This document shows, one piece after another, positions 53,597 to 64,000 of a stretch of DNA of 64,000 nucleotides; the stretch's first letter is position 1; every line of letters starts with the position of its first letter. This DNA is from Nothopassalora personata. Lineage: Eukaryota; Ascomycota; Dothideomycetes; Mycosphaerellales; Mycosphaerellaceae. The stretch covers positions 1 through 64,000 of the forward strand of contig CM066288.1 in assembly GCA_033816765.1 (NCBI GenBank). The letters are read 5' to 3'. Position numbers and translations under genes: made by a program. The notes under the pieces are model-generated. The model searched no databases, had not been told where the DNA came from, and saw nothing but the letters and a program-made list of their open reading frames with translations.

Positions 53597-54199
53597 ATGC
53601 ACCTTACCTTTTTGTTCAGCAGCCTTGCAGTGCTCGGCGCCACTGCTCTCGCGCACCCTCAAGCGAGAGCCGCGCAGTCAGAGAACCTGGACCTCAAGAT
53701 CAAGGACTTGGTCATCGAAAAGGTGCAAGAGGGCAATACCACCATTTCCTTCTACCTGTACAACCCCGATCCTCTATCAGGCGCAAATGCAACGTGCAAC
53801 GGCTCATGGTTCTCCACGACGGCAGGCAATCCGCAAGAAGATTACGTAGGTCGAGCTGCACAACCGAAGGCTGCAGAACAGAAGACTGACTAATCGCAGG
53901 AGCTTTGTGGTAATAGTACTTTGACGTGGAGCTTCGCTGCCTACGCTGATATCAACAACTTCACGTTGAACGTAGAGGACCGCTTCACAGATCCTGCGTA
54001 TGTAAACAACAACACTCTTTCGTCAGGGTTCCGCTAATGATTGACTAGGGTCGGCGACCCACCATATGATCGCGTCACAGTCTTCGGCGCTGCAATCTTC
54101 AACGACACGAATCTCGAATGCGAAACAACAGACGACGGGTCGTGCAAGACCGCGAATGGCACAGTCGTCTCGGCACGCATCTACGCTACAACTGCCTAA
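53597..54199 (+). CDS. Small secreted protein, three exons (165 aa)
   Basis: Exons 53597-53845, 53900-53997 and 54049-54199; the introns are 54 and 51 bp, with GTAGGT/GTATGT donors and CTAAT branch points. The joins keep frame (NPQEDY|ELCGNST and TDPA|VGDPP). A signal peptide is clear (MHLTFLFSSLAVLGATALA). The mature part of about 140 residues has four Cys, several NxS/T sites and a beta-strand-like pattern (NTTISFYLYNPDP, RVTVFGAAIFND). It recalls Alt a 1-like secreted beta-barrel proteins, but this is only suggestive. It could be an effector or wall protein. Confidence 0.75.
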
Positions 54200-55478
54200 A
54201 CGGCCTCATTCGTACCAACTGAACGACGGGCGTTTCAACCTGGACAAAGCAAGGACATGGGCTTAGATTAATAGTCGTACTTGCATTCCTGGCGGGTTTC
54301 CATGCCGCTAGAATCTGGTGCGCACTGCATTGCAGACATGATGCTGTACTTGTACGAGTTGGTCGAGGCCACTTGGAGGCTATGATGGCCAAGGCAGCTT
54401 CATCGCATGCTACATTGTGACGCCAAGCACAAGAGAATAATGTCTATCCATTAGCGGAGCATGCGACATCATATATAGAGATGACACTCCTTTAAGCTTA
54501 TTTATACATGAAAGTCCGAGGTCTTCTTGGGAAGCCGAAGCGAAAGGCAACTGAGCCGCAACTCTCGACCATCGAAACACATCAAGCAGGAACTGTCGTC
54601 CAAACTGTAGCTCTTGAGTCAACAGGCGATAGGCTTGAAAACATCGTGGCAAAAGCGTGGCGAAAGCGAAGAGTCAAGTATCCACACCTCCACGTTGACT
54701 CATACCGACACAGCCCAACTTTCTAGAAAAAACTTCACAGGCACCCAACCAAGACAAGAGACTATCCGCTATCGCGTACCATTGGCATCGCGAAATCGGC
54801 TATGAGTCTTCCGGAGTCATGTTCGGGCCCTGTACATAGGCATGAAGCATCATCAACACCGACCATACATTCAATTCAAAACACCTACGCTCTCTCATAA
54901 ATGCCCCGGCGTTCATTACAGTACCGCACAACATGGGACAAAAGCAAAATAGAAAACGGGTCAGGCATAGGCCTATGAGCAACAAAAAACAAGATACATC
55001 TCCTGCACAGCGAGCCTGTTTGCAGAGTTGCAGCGAGGCTTCACTTTCTTCGGTCAAGACGATGCGGTTCAATCATGGCGCGATGCCTAAGTGGCCTTCG
55101 CCACCTTGGAATTCTTTCACAGGCAACATGATTCCCAGCAAACATGTCTTGACAAAGCCTAGGTTAATCAGGCAGGAAACCGCTGCTTCCAGGGATAGGC
55201 GTATTTTCGGCGGAGTGGAGGATGATTCGGAATCTGCGAAGGAGTTATGTGGACCAATGTTGGATGTGGTCCTGGGGTTGTTCAACGGCGTCGATTATGA
55301 CGATTCGCTATGTTGAGGGAAGAGCGAAGCGTCTTGCGTCCAGCAAGGACGCCAGGATATGCGACGAGACGCGATCCTTTCTTACTAGCTTCACGAATCA
55401 CGAACGCATCGGGACGCTCCACGTCCTGCAGTTGATCTCTGACGATAGTGGCACGCATGCAATGCAATCAATCTCTGC
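54200..55478. other. Intergenic region, nothing supported
   Basis: 1.3 kb between the small secreted protein and the MAPR gene. Short frames on both strands have no recognisable features. Confidence 0.5.
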
Positions 55479-56392
55479 TCACAGTTCATTATGACCAGCA
55501 GTGCCACCTTCACCCTCTTCTATAGGCACCGCATTCATGATCTTCGTGCTATCCAGCTCCTGCTTCTTCACAAGCTCCGCCCTCTTATCCTTCTTATACG
55601 TCTTCTCCTTATCAAACTGTGCTTTCGGCCTCCTCTTCTCCGCCGACTCGCAAAGCGGCTTGATCGGCATCATGTCCACCACTGCCTCCTTTCTCTTGAC
55701 GTAGCCCACCTCAAAGTAATCCTTCCCTGTCTCTCCTCTAAACACTTTTGCCCAATGCCCGATCGCCTTGTCCACCTCCTTCAAACCATTGCCGACCATC
55801 TCGTAGCGATAGAGTCGTTCTTGTCGTGACAAGTCTTCATCGCTCTTCTCAGACCAGTGCTGGACATCTTTCGGGACGAACGTCCATTCCACGCCGCGCA
55901 AGTCCGAATTAGCATCGTCTTTGAAGCAGCCTGTCACAAAACCTCGTGCTGCATCGCGACCGGCGAAGATGTGGTACATGCCGCCCGGGCCGTAGATTCT
56001 TGGATTGGCAGTCACATCGTAGATCGTACCGTTGAGGGCGAGGTAGATGGGTAGTGACTCGTCCTCGCCATTATACTTGGCCAGCTGCCACTCTTCGAGG
56101 ACGACAGGCGGCCTCTAGTGCGGAGGTCAGCTCCAGACTATGATTGGAGAGTCGGCGAACGTACCAGCTTCGCTGCTAGTGCTCTCGGCCTAGTCCACCA
56201 TGCGTTGTGGTTCCAGAAGATGTCGCCGTTGATGAAGTAGCTCAACAGACTGCTGATCAGGAGCAAGCCAATGACGATCCTGAAGCCGTCCAGTACGCTG
56301 AAGCCATTGTTCTCTTCATCCTTCGACTTCTCGACCGCTTCTGATCTTGCTGAGTCGGTAGACTCTTTCGCATCAGGTTCGAGATTGCCCAT
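55479..56392 (-). CDS. Cytochrome b5-like MAPR family membrane protein
   Basis: Exons 56392-56165 and 56114-55479 flank a 50-bp intron (GTACGT, CTGAC, TAG), giving 287 residues. An N-terminal membrane anchor lies near residues 37-55 (FRIVIGLLLISSLLSYFI). The heme/steroid-binding cytochrome b5-like domain follows: LAKYNG, PIYLALNGTIYDVT, YGPGGMYHIFAGRDAARG. The join falls just before this domain and restores it, which supports the intron. MAPR proteins (PGRMC1, yeast Dap1) bind heme and support P450 enzymes of sterol synthesis, usually at the ER. This one has a long Lys-rich C-terminal extension ending HNEL. Confidence 0.88.
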
Positions 56393-56762
56393 GGCCCTCT
56401 CCGCGGCCTTTGATCGTTGCTATCGAAAGTGTGGTTCGTTGACTCAGGACGAGATACACCGACTGTACCAGCGATGGAACGCGACTTCTTTGAGCGTAAA
56501 GCTGCCGCGAACACAACAAATGTCCAGACATGACGATGCGTCGGCGAAATTGTGGATGGAACTCGAATGGTAAGATTGCAGCAAGGATTCAAGAATAGCT
56601 TCTCGCGCTAATGCCGCGTGTGCAGGAGCCCTTTGATGCCCATAACGCATCTCTAGACTTGTCTCCTGCTTCATTTTTGGTCATGACTTCACTTTCTTCA
56701 TCAACAGTTCTTGTTGAAGGTGTGGGGGAGACGACTGGCGGCGCTCTTGAAATCATTTTCAA
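56393..56762. other. Intergenic region, nothing supported
   Basis: Promoter of the MAPR gene and 3' flank of the PPOX-like gene. Confidence 0.5.
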
Positions 56763-57708
56763 TTACAACAACAGCGTACTGAACCGTCCGCGCTGGCTCT
56801 CTGCAAATATTGGTCCGTAATATGCAACCCCTATTCCTACAAAGAAAGCCGATAGCACCATCAACAGCACGCTCGTAAGCTGGACTCTAGTGGTTCTGAA
56901 CATCACCAGCTGATGCCTGAGCTGAGCGCTGAGCTTGAAGGACTTCGGACCATGAGGAGCAACAGGCGCCCATTTTCCGACAAACTTGACAATTGGCTCA
57001 ACACCTTCTTTGGTGGCACATTCCAGGCCTCTCTGGACGGCAGGGAGCCCGTCGATGCTCCATGCGTTCTTATACGCCCAATACCTGTCACATGGATCAG
57101 TATGTCCCCTGCGAAATCGGCACCTCCAGCTTCACGTACCGGTCCGGCGACTCGATCGACTTGCCACTCTCGAAGTTCGCCTTCTTCTTCTCAAAAACCT
57201 GGTTTAAGGTTTGGCGGAAGTCTTTGAACTCGTAGAACGGTACCGAGTATCCGCAACTCGATCCTACTTGGTGCACGTCAACGATGATTATCGAGCGGGT
57301 GGCGTCGATGGTTTGAATTGACTGCTCTGCCACGAATCTGTCGAAAGCGGCGCTGTGGCGCTCGAGTATCCTTCCTGCTGATGTTTAGCGCTGACACCGT
57401 GCCTGCGTCCTTGCATGATGTTTACCATAGCCCCATAGACGCACAATCCTCGGTGCGCACTCGAAAGCATTGAACATGACAGTGATACGCCCATTCTCGC
57501 GCAAGTGGCTAATCGTCTCGCAGCCACTTCCACTAAGGTCCATATACCAGAATGTGGATTTGTTCACAAGGCCGAAATACTTTCCGCCTTTTGGCGACAC
57601 ATTGATGTGGCCTTTAGCCGACAGAGGCGCGGTGGCGACCCACAGCATGCGCTGCTTCAGGATCCATTCGTATATGTTATCAGGTATGTCTTCGTAGAAA
57701 GCGCCCAT
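56763..57708 (-). CDS. PPOX-like flavin-binding-fold protein with C-terminal membrane segment
   Basis: Three exons, 57708-57426, 57374-57140 and 57084-56763, separated by introns of 51 and 55 bp, giving 279 residues. The joins give WGYG|RILERH and SPDR|YWAYKNAW. The N-terminal half has the pyridoxamine 5'-phosphate oxidase-like split barrel (APLSAKGHINVSPKGG, then ENGRITVMFNAFE and IVRLWGYG). A distinct C-terminal hydrophobic stretch (VLLMVLSAFFVGIGVAYYG) suggests a tail anchor. These fungal proteins probably bind a flavin; the reaction is unknown. Confidence 0.82.
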
Positions 57709-58424
57709 ATTGACAATATTGAGTAGCCAGATACTTCATGGTGTTTGCTTGGTGTCATACTTGAAATATAGGGCGAGTGCTGACTTGCTGACTGATCGCT
57801 CCCGAAGTCGGCAAATTCTAGAGTCAATAAACCTTGTGGCGGCTGTCTGACCTTTCAACTTCCTCGCCCTTTACGCATGTCGGAGTATGGAGACTGCTTG
57901 CAAGCCAAAGGATACAGTCGATATGCGTTCGGCATTCACCTTCAGGTTCGACTGGGGCATTGAATCACGAACCGCAACATGCGATGCTCTCGCACTGCAA
58001 CGATACATGTGTCACTAGGGTCGCGATGAACGGGGCATGGTATGCCAAAAGGGGTTTGAGATGTCGAAAGATGTGTCAAATGTTTACAGCTCGGTGCTAA
58101 TGTCTGAGATACACTTACGCAGCCGCACGTTTCGACCTGTGCCCACATGCTTAGCCAGCAAGCATGCATGCGACCTCATGATATTGTAGACACATGCTAG
58201 CTGCGTTGGCTTGACTGTGCACGAGACAGTCTCCACATGTCCTCGCCATCACCCTTCCGTACTTCTAGAGGTCGTTCTTGAGAACAAGATGCTGAGAACA
58301 CAGTGCTACAAGCATCTATCGCTCTTCTTTGTTAACATTCCTCCAGCCTATGGAGTCGACCTACTTACACGCTGAAAATCGCTTGTTAGGCAATTCTGCA
58401 ACGCAATAGAACACAACACACGCC
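57709..58424. other. Divergent intergenic region
   Basis: Promoters of the PPOX-like gene and the glucanase. No coding frame supported. Confidence 0.5.
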
Positions 58425-59759
58425 ATGAACACCATGAGGTTACTATCGTTCTCGGGAATTGCCCTTACGATATTCTGCTGTGTTGTCTCTGCGATTTCGG
58501 TACAGCATACAACTACATCACCGTCCGATCACATGCTCCATGGTCGACCGAAGCCTGGTCCAGACCACGTCGTTGAAAATTGGTGCAACACCACGCTTCC
58601 CGATGTAATTCGCGGTGTCAATATCGGTAGTTGGCTCATTCTTGAGAAGTGGATGGACTCCGCTATCTTCGACGGCACGAATGCGACAGATCAATACACC
58701 TTTGACTGCACAGACCACGCCGAAGCAAGGCTCAAGTCTCACTGGGAGACCTTCTTTGGAGAGGACGATGCAAAGAAGATTGCATCGTTCGGACTAAACG
58801 CTCTTCGCATTCCCATCGGGTATTGGGCTTTCTCAAATGACACTACACCCTATATCAGGGGAGCCGATGTCTACTTGGACAAGGCCATCAAGTGGGCGTG
58901 TAAGTATGACCTCAAGGTACTAGTCGACTGCCATGGATCACCAGGCAGCCAGAATGGCTTCGATAACAGCGGTCGTTCTGGGGAGGTCAAATGGCAAAGC
59001 GGCGACAACCTTCAAAAGAGCATAGCTGTGCTGAAGACTATGGCGAGAAAGTACGGTTCCAAGGAATACGCCGACGTTGTTTTCGGTATCGAGCTCGTGA
59101 ACGAGCCAATCTCATGGGGCCAGAATAATTTCAACTCGACGCAAGAGTGGGCAAAGAAGGCTTACGGCGCGGTGAAAGAGGTTTCCACGAACCAAGACTT
59201 GATGATAATCATGCACGACAGCTTCAAAGGCCCTGCCAGCTGGGAGTCTGTCGGCGCCAGTCTGAACGGGAACGCAACCAAGGCGGACGCCAAGTTCGCC
59301 ATCGACACCCACCTCTACCAGAATATGATCGCAAGCGACTCGAAGCTGAGTCAGAGCCAACACGTCGCCAAAGCATGCGCTTGGACCGATACAGACCTCC
59401 TGCCAGCTTCGTCGAATCTGCCTGTCTTCGTAGGCGAATTTAGCGCAGCAACGAACATCTGTGCCAATCCAAATGAGTCAACGGAGGCAGGCAGTGTGTG
59501 CTCGTGGGACGGTTGTCAGTGCTCTTCCAATGTGCCCATTGAGTATTGGAAGCAGCCTCTGATCGATGCGACGCGAAAGTTCTTGGAGGCTCAGCTTGAT
59601 GCTTTTGAGCATAGCGCTCGAGGATGGTTCTTGTGGTCGTGTAAAGCGCCAGGCGGTTGGGGCATGGAGAATCTTGTCAAGTATGGGGTTCTTGGTAAGA
59701 AAGCCACTGATAGGAAGTATCCTGGGCAGTGCAACCTCGCTGCGGCTCACTATAGCTGA
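58425..59759 (+). CDS. GH5 exo-beta-1,3-glucanase
   Basis: 444 residues without introns. A signal peptide (MNTMRLLSFSGIALTIFCCV onward) is followed by a GH5 TIM barrel: VIRGVNIGSWLILEKW, NALRIPIGYWAF, VLVDCHGSPGSQNGFDNSG. The acid/base Glu is in IELVNEPIS and the nucleophile Glu in FVGEFSAA. These residues and WFLWSCKAPGGWGM match yeast Exg1-type enzymes, which release glucose from beta-1,3-glucan during wall remodelling. Several NxT/S sites suggest N-glycosylation. Extracellular or wall-bound. Confidence 0.92.
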   Translation: MNTMRLLSFSGIALTIFCCVVSAISVQHTTTSPSDHMLHGRPKPGPDHVVENWCNTTLPDVIRGVNIGSWLILEKWMDSAIFDGTNATDQYTFDCTDHAEARLKSHWETFFGEDDAKKIASFGLNALRIPIGYWAFSNDTTPYIRGADVYLDKAIKWACKYDLKVLVDCHGSPGSQNGFDNSGRSGEVKWQSGDNLQKSIAVLKTMARKYGSKEYADVVFGIELVNEPISWGQNNFNSTQEWAKKAYGAVKEVSTNQDLMIIMHDSFKGPASWESVGASLNGNATKADAKFAIDTHLYQNMIASDSKLSQSQHVAKACAWTDTDLLPASSNLPVFVGEFSAATNICANPNESTEAGSVCSWDGCQCSSNVPIEYWKQPLIDATRKFLEAQLDAFEHSARGWFLWSCKAPGGWGMENLVKYGVLGKKATDRKYPGQCNLAAAHYS

Positions 59760-60111
59760 TGGCGTGACAAAGGAGTTGAAGTGCGCAGTTGGCTTCTGAT
59801 CCGCTTCATTTCAGCTGGACCAGCACGTGCGACGCAACCTTGCAAACAAATTCCGCCCCAGCTACAAGCCATATTCTCACTTTGAACTCTGGGTCATCCT
59901 TTCCACGATCGACGCACTATCATCGACAACGACTAGCTATCTACCAGCCCTTGATACAGTCCTAGATCACGTCACCACGGGGCAGGCCAGGAGCAAATTG
60001 AAGCCCAGCTCCTTCACACATCGCTATGCACGCCGCAGGTTATATCATAATATCGGCACCATCTTAATCTTGAAAGCTCCTCGCTGACGTGAGATCACCA
60101 TATTTACACAG

Positions 60112-60750
60112 AGCCTCATCCTGCAGAGAGACCAGATCCCAGCGGCAAGTGCCATCTTCTCAGTCTTCCCGCAGAGCTTCGGAACACTATCTATCGCATG
60201 GTATTGGTGGGAGAAGATCCAATCAACATGGTTCTGTTCACTAAAGCCCCGGTGTACGATTCGGAGGGCAAAATCGTAGACGCACACCTTCTAGCACCGG
60301 CGGGCGACGCGGCTCTGACACAGACATGCCGAGGCATTCACCAACAGACACTAAGCATCTTCTGCAGCGAAGAAATAGGATTCTTTCGCTCTGAGCCCGT
60401 TGATATCACTCACAACATCATCATTGAGCAGCAGAGCATGGGTCACTGGCTGCGGTGGCTGGGAAGCGAGAGACGAGAGTTTTGAGCGGACGTCGAGATC
60501 GTGCTCGGCTGTCAGCCGCACGGATGGCATCGACCGACGACACTCGGCAGACATCCGCACAAGATGTATCAGGTCGGTCGAAGGATGGTTGGAGGTTGAA
60601 GCTCCGGAGATCAAGCTTGGAGTGGTCCCGTTCGTGAAGCACGACGCCACGAGCGATGAGCTTTGGAATCATTTGTGGGAGGGAATGGAGGAGGGCAACG
60701 ACGAAGCAGGCGAAGATGGGGAGACGACGAGGATAACGGTTAAGAAGTGA
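60112..60750 (+). CDS. Hypothetical protein with LPAELRNTIY motif; exon structure uncertain
   Basis: The frame from about 60112 reads LPAELRNTIYRMVLVGEDP and later LTQTCRGIHQQTLSIF, a pattern typical of the large fungal family with an F-box-like N-terminus. No ATG precedes the motif in frame, so an upstream exon ending at an ACACAG acceptor (60106-60111) is likely. The frame stops at 60485, while another frame from about 60560 to 60750 (VEGWLEVEAPEIKLG) looks like the C-terminus. An intron of uncertain borders or a frameshift separates them. It may be a decayed gene. Confidence 0.35.
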
Positions 60751-61167
60751 AGGAAGTGTAATCGTGTACCTTCACAAGAGATACCTTTGGTGCTAGGGCC
60801 GTTGGAAGTCTTCATCTATCAGGTCTGTGGTTCACCCGCCATGGTCGGAATGCTTCGAAGTCAAAAATATGATCGAGGCTGGAGATGAAAGGCCGGAGAT
60901 GGAATGCGGAATCGGGCAAGCCTTGACCCTGACTCTACCAGGTGGACGGTCAAGCGTGCTTTCAGCATCTTGTTCTGGCTTTACAGATATTGTCCAGTCA
61001 TGCCTGCTGCATATGAGCGTTCTGTCTCAGCAGCATTACATCAAAAAGAGTACACATCCCAATACCTGCAACATCTCGATGTCATCTCATCACCAATCAC
61101 CACCTCCTCTTTTCAAGCCCGTCCCTGACCCTCCTCCCTTCCCACCACATCCCACAAGTTCACCACC
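60751..61167. other. Intergenic region between convergent genes
   Basis: No coding frame supported; a C/A-rich tract lies near 61080-61190. Confidence 0.5.
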
Positions 61168-61695
61168 CTACCCCATCGCCAAACCCCTCGTATAAAACCT
61201 CACCAGCGCCTCCGCACCCACCAGATCTCCCTCCCTATACAACCTCGCAATGTCAATGTTCAACGGACTATCCGGCTCACCACCCGCACTAAGCAACTGC
61301 TGCACCGCCTCCAGCGTACTGACAACCCCATACGCCGGCGTCCAACTCGTCTTCAACAGATCCAAACAAATCTCCCCCGTCTTGAAGTTAACGTTCGGAT
61401 GACAGATCGGCGTCTGGAACCGTATCTCCGGAGGATTGTTCGGGTAGGAGGGCGGGATCGAAATGGTGAGGTGCCAGGAGCCGCCTAAGAGTCTCCGTCA
61501 GGTTTCAGCTCAAGAGGAATCTGGGAGATGGTAAGGATACGGACCTTCGTACGCCGTGCCCTCCGGCCCCTTCAGCGTCGCAACCAAGTGGAACAAGTCC
61601 TCATCGCTCAGCGGCTCGAGGCGGGAGACGGCGGCGTTCGGAGACTGCTCGCGTCGGAAGGCGTCGAGCTCTTTGATGAGCCGCTTGGTGGCCAT
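61168..61695 (-). CDS. PEX4: Ubiquitin-conjugating enzyme E2, Pex4-like
   Basis: Exons 61695-61545 and 61484-61168, with a 60-bp intron (GTCCGT donor, CTTAG acceptor), give 155 residues. The join restores the E2 strand TAYEG|GSWHLTI. The UBC core is complete: PPSYPNNPPEIRF, the HPN motif (CHPNVNF) and catalytic Cys90 in GEICLDLLK. The WTPAYGVVSTLEAVQQLL and EPDSPLNIDIARL segments resemble peroxin-4, which monoubiquitinates the PTS1/PTS2 receptor for recycling from the peroxisome. The start MATKRLIKEL is the usual E2 first helix. An ATG at 61905 opens the same frame but has no E2 similarity. Confidence 0.85.
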
Positions 61696-62135
61696 TTCTA
61701 TCTGGACATTCTCGTGTGGACGTGTGCTCCAGATGGGGTCGTGGAAGAGAGTCTGCGTGGGAAGAAAGGTCCGGCGTCGAAGGCCGTTCATGGGGAGGGA
61801 CATCGCCTCGGTATCGTATCGGAGCTTAGCTTCGTGGCGGATAAACTTTCTACTGCGGACTTGGTCAGCGAGGAAGACGATGATATATGGTGGTTGAGTC
61901 GCCATCTTATTGTTCTTCACGGCTGCGATACACTGGTACGAGGGAGAGTCAGGCGGTGGGACTGTGCTTCGTGGTACTTGTCGTGAGCTCAGGTTTGTGG
62001 TATTACCTTCATTGGCTTGCGAGAGTGGTACGTGGTGGCACATCCACGAGCCATTACCAAACGTGCCATGCTGAGCACAAAGTGGATGCTGTACTTCTAC
62101 TCTAATACTCTATGCTACAAGAGCTGAGATATGGC
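61696..62135. other. Intergenic region: promoter of the E2 gene
   Basis: 440 bp between the E2 start and the stop of the glucosidase gene on the same strand. No separate gene supported. Confidence 0.5.
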
Positions 62136-64000
62136 TTACAGCTCATCATGACCGCCACCCTTCTTCTCAACCCTGATCTTCTCAGGCATCGCCATGATCT
62201 TGACAACCAAACTGGTCCAACCGGTAAAGTGTTGCGTCCTCTGGCCAGCACCAGTCTCGGGGTTGTATTGCTCCCACGCGAAGCCAGTCTCGAGCCACGA
62301 CTCGTATACCGTATCCACCAGATTCTTCCTCAGGGAGCGGTACATATCGGCAGCTCGCTTCTGCTGTGGTCCAGGCTGCTGCGCGGTGTTGTAGAGCTCC
62401 TTGACAATCAGGTAGTTAATGTTCATCCACACAGGACTCCTCCAGTAGTTCTCGTCGGTGCCGTAGAACTCGTCCTTACGGCTCAAGCTGCGAATACCGT
62501 GAGGGCTCCAAAGCTCTTCCTCATCGCTGATAAGATCCAGGATGTCCTTGAGGTGCTTGTTGTCAGGTGCCATGTTGCCGGTCATGAACGGGAATATGCT
62601 GATATACCCCTTGTGGCACACGTGGACACTCTCCTCGTACTCATCGATTGTGGCATCACAGTATGTCTTGTGCTCCTCTGACCAGTGCAGGTCGTCAATG
62701 TTTCGGCGAATCGCCTCCGCGATCTTGCCATATTTGGCTTCGTCATCGGTTTCGCCAAGGAAGCCAGCAATGCGATGGATGTTGCGGCTCATGAGTCCCA
62801 TCCAGCTGATGAGATCGACGTGAAGCTCACCTGGGTGCGGTGGCTGTGCTCGAGGGTAGTCGTCGAGACCGGAAGTGAGGATGTGTCGAGGCGTCCTGCC
62901 TCGCCAGCGATACCCTTCCTTCGAATTGAATGCTTCGCGGTCATAAGACTTAATATCTCCCCATTGTGTCTTGCGGTACCACTCAAAGTTGCGCTGCAGG
63001 AGTGGGTAAAGCTGCTTGAGCCACGCTTTGACCGATTCTGGGGTTGCAAGAGTGTTCGTGCCGACCTTGTGCTCGAGTGCTGCCCCAGATCCAGTCTTGC
63101 CGACGATCTTGTCCACAAGCGCCTCCAATGCGATGAAGAGTGTTGGCGGATTCGCGTAGTGTGGATATTGCACTCGGAACTCTGCCGGCACCTTGCTTCG
63201 TGCTTCAGAGCCTAGGATCTGCTCGCGGGCAATCCAGCCGTCCTCATCCATGGTATTGAACCAGGAACTCACAATCTGCATGACCACCTCAGCGTCCCAG
63301 TCTAGGATCGGCAGAAGATGGAAGCCTTCATCCCAGAGGAATCCTCGGGGAAAGAATGGCCGCGATGGAACAGAGGTGAACAGCTCATAAGGCCCTTCAA
63401 GCTTCTGCTGATTGCGTTGACGTGCTTCCTCAGTCTCCAGCCAGAACCCTTCGTTCTCCTCTTCGTATTCGGGCGCATACGAGCGGTCGATGACTTGGTC
63501 GCCGTAGAAGTACCCGATACCGCCGATCAAGTTGCTGAAGAGTGACTTGCTAAAGACATCGTATTTGGGGTCTGTGAAGGGTGTCTCTTGCCTGTGCACT
63601 TCCGGAAAGCGCTGGTCGAAGCCAGCTGCCATCTGCTCGATCGCTTTGCTCAGGTCCTCTGCGGTCTTTGGCTCCGCGTCAGCAGCTGTGTAGAAGACGT
63701 CGAACTCAAAGTCTCCTTCGAACACTTTTTGCACCAGATGGAAGTTACCCTGGCCTGGCCTGTTATCGATCGTGTATGTCTGCCACGGCGGTGGCATCTT
63801 CTCCTTGGTGTATTGCGCAATGTACGCATCGATGGTAGTCTTGATGGATCTGAACAGAAGCGCTGCACGGACGAAGTGTCAGAGAGAGTATGAGATGAGA
63901 GAGGGGACGGAAGACCTACGCTTTGCTTGCCAAAGTGCTTCTTCTTGGACTTGCTCCGAATGCACAAAGGTACGATCTAAAGGCTTAGCCTTGTCTGAAG
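62136..64000 (-). CDS. Mannosyl-oligosaccharide glucosidase (GH63), 5' end outside window
   Basis: The last exon is 63862-62136. A 57-bp intron (63863-63919, GTAGGT donor, GTGCAG acceptor) joins it to an exon at 63920 that runs off the right edge, reading LWQAK|PLLFRSIKTTIDAY. GH63 hallmarks are GGIGYFYGDQVIDRSY, FPRGFLWDEGFHLLPI, SGLDDYPRAQPP and YWRSPVWMNINYL. The enzyme trims the terminal glucose from N-glycans in the ER (processing alpha-glucosidase I, Cwh41 in yeast). The protein ends GGGHDEL, a canonical ER-retrieval signal, unusual because the yeast enzyme is held by a membrane anchor. The N-terminus cannot be checked here. Confidence 0.92.

Noticed and set aside
61696..62043. N-terminal extension of the E2 protein
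   Set aside because: The frame is open but has no UBC similarity, and the usual first helix of E2 enzymes starts at ATG 61695.
1..64000. CRISPR arrays, bacterial operons, ribosome binding sites
   Set aside because: No regularly spaced repeats; introns and RIP show a eukaryotic fungal genome.

Overview
The window is from a filamentous ascomycete, probably a dothideomycete. The evidence is short spliceosomal introns (47-60 bp, GT..AG, CTAAT/CTGAC-type branch points), compact intron-poor genes, fungal secreted proteins with Kex2-type KR sites, a CAND1 homologue, and a 19.5-kb block with the CpA-to-TpA signature of repeat-induced point mutation (RIP). The class is inferred from gene style, not from a marker.

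Positions 1-29,150 are a nest of LTR retrotransposons, four deep. The outermost, C (23,702-29,064, + strand), is a RIP-degraded chromodomain Ty3 element whose 5' part lies off the left edge. B (9,628-23,701, - strand) is inserted in its gag and is a RIP-degraded member of a large Ty3-type family. D (13,836-16,277, + strand), a short gag-only element with 342-bp LTRs and a TACTA target duplication, sits inside the pol of B. A (1-9,627, - strand) is an open, RIP-free copy of the B family, apparently inserted in the 3' part of B and cut by the left edge. A and B share an unusual layout: LTR, gag-protease, pol joined by a classic -1 frameshift signal, a ~600-bp spacer, then a third sense ORF of about 970 codons of unknown function. 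The spacer carries the same palindrome-plus-CACGTG module as the LTR. C and D each carry an antisense Cys-rich coiled-coil ORF upstream of the 3' LTR.

From 29.2 kb to the right edge the sequence is normal host genome. In order: an acyl-CoA dehydrogenase (+), a small Cys-rich protein (-), a degenerate tandem repeat, an SLC10A7/Rch1-like transporter (-), a zinc alcohol dehydrogenase (+), a secreted protein (-), a Gln-rich protein (-), CAND1/TIP120 (-), a basic nuclear-type protein (+), a weak small two-exon gene (+), an APH-fold kinase-like protein (-), a Gln-rich/coiled-coil protein (-), a foldback element, a small secreted protein with three exons (+), a cytochrome-b5-like MAPR protein (-), a PPOX-like flavin-binding-fold protein with a C-terminal membrane segment (-), a GH5 exo-beta-1,3-glucanase (+), an uncertain F-box-like hypothetical (+), a Pex4-like E2 (-) and the 3' part of a GH63 glucosidase I that ends in HDEL (-, runs off the right edge).

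The host genes are not an obvious cluster. They are individual housekeeping, ER, cell-wall and secreted functions. The part that looks least described is the A/B retrotransposon family with its third ORF, duplicated regulatory module and frameshift signal.
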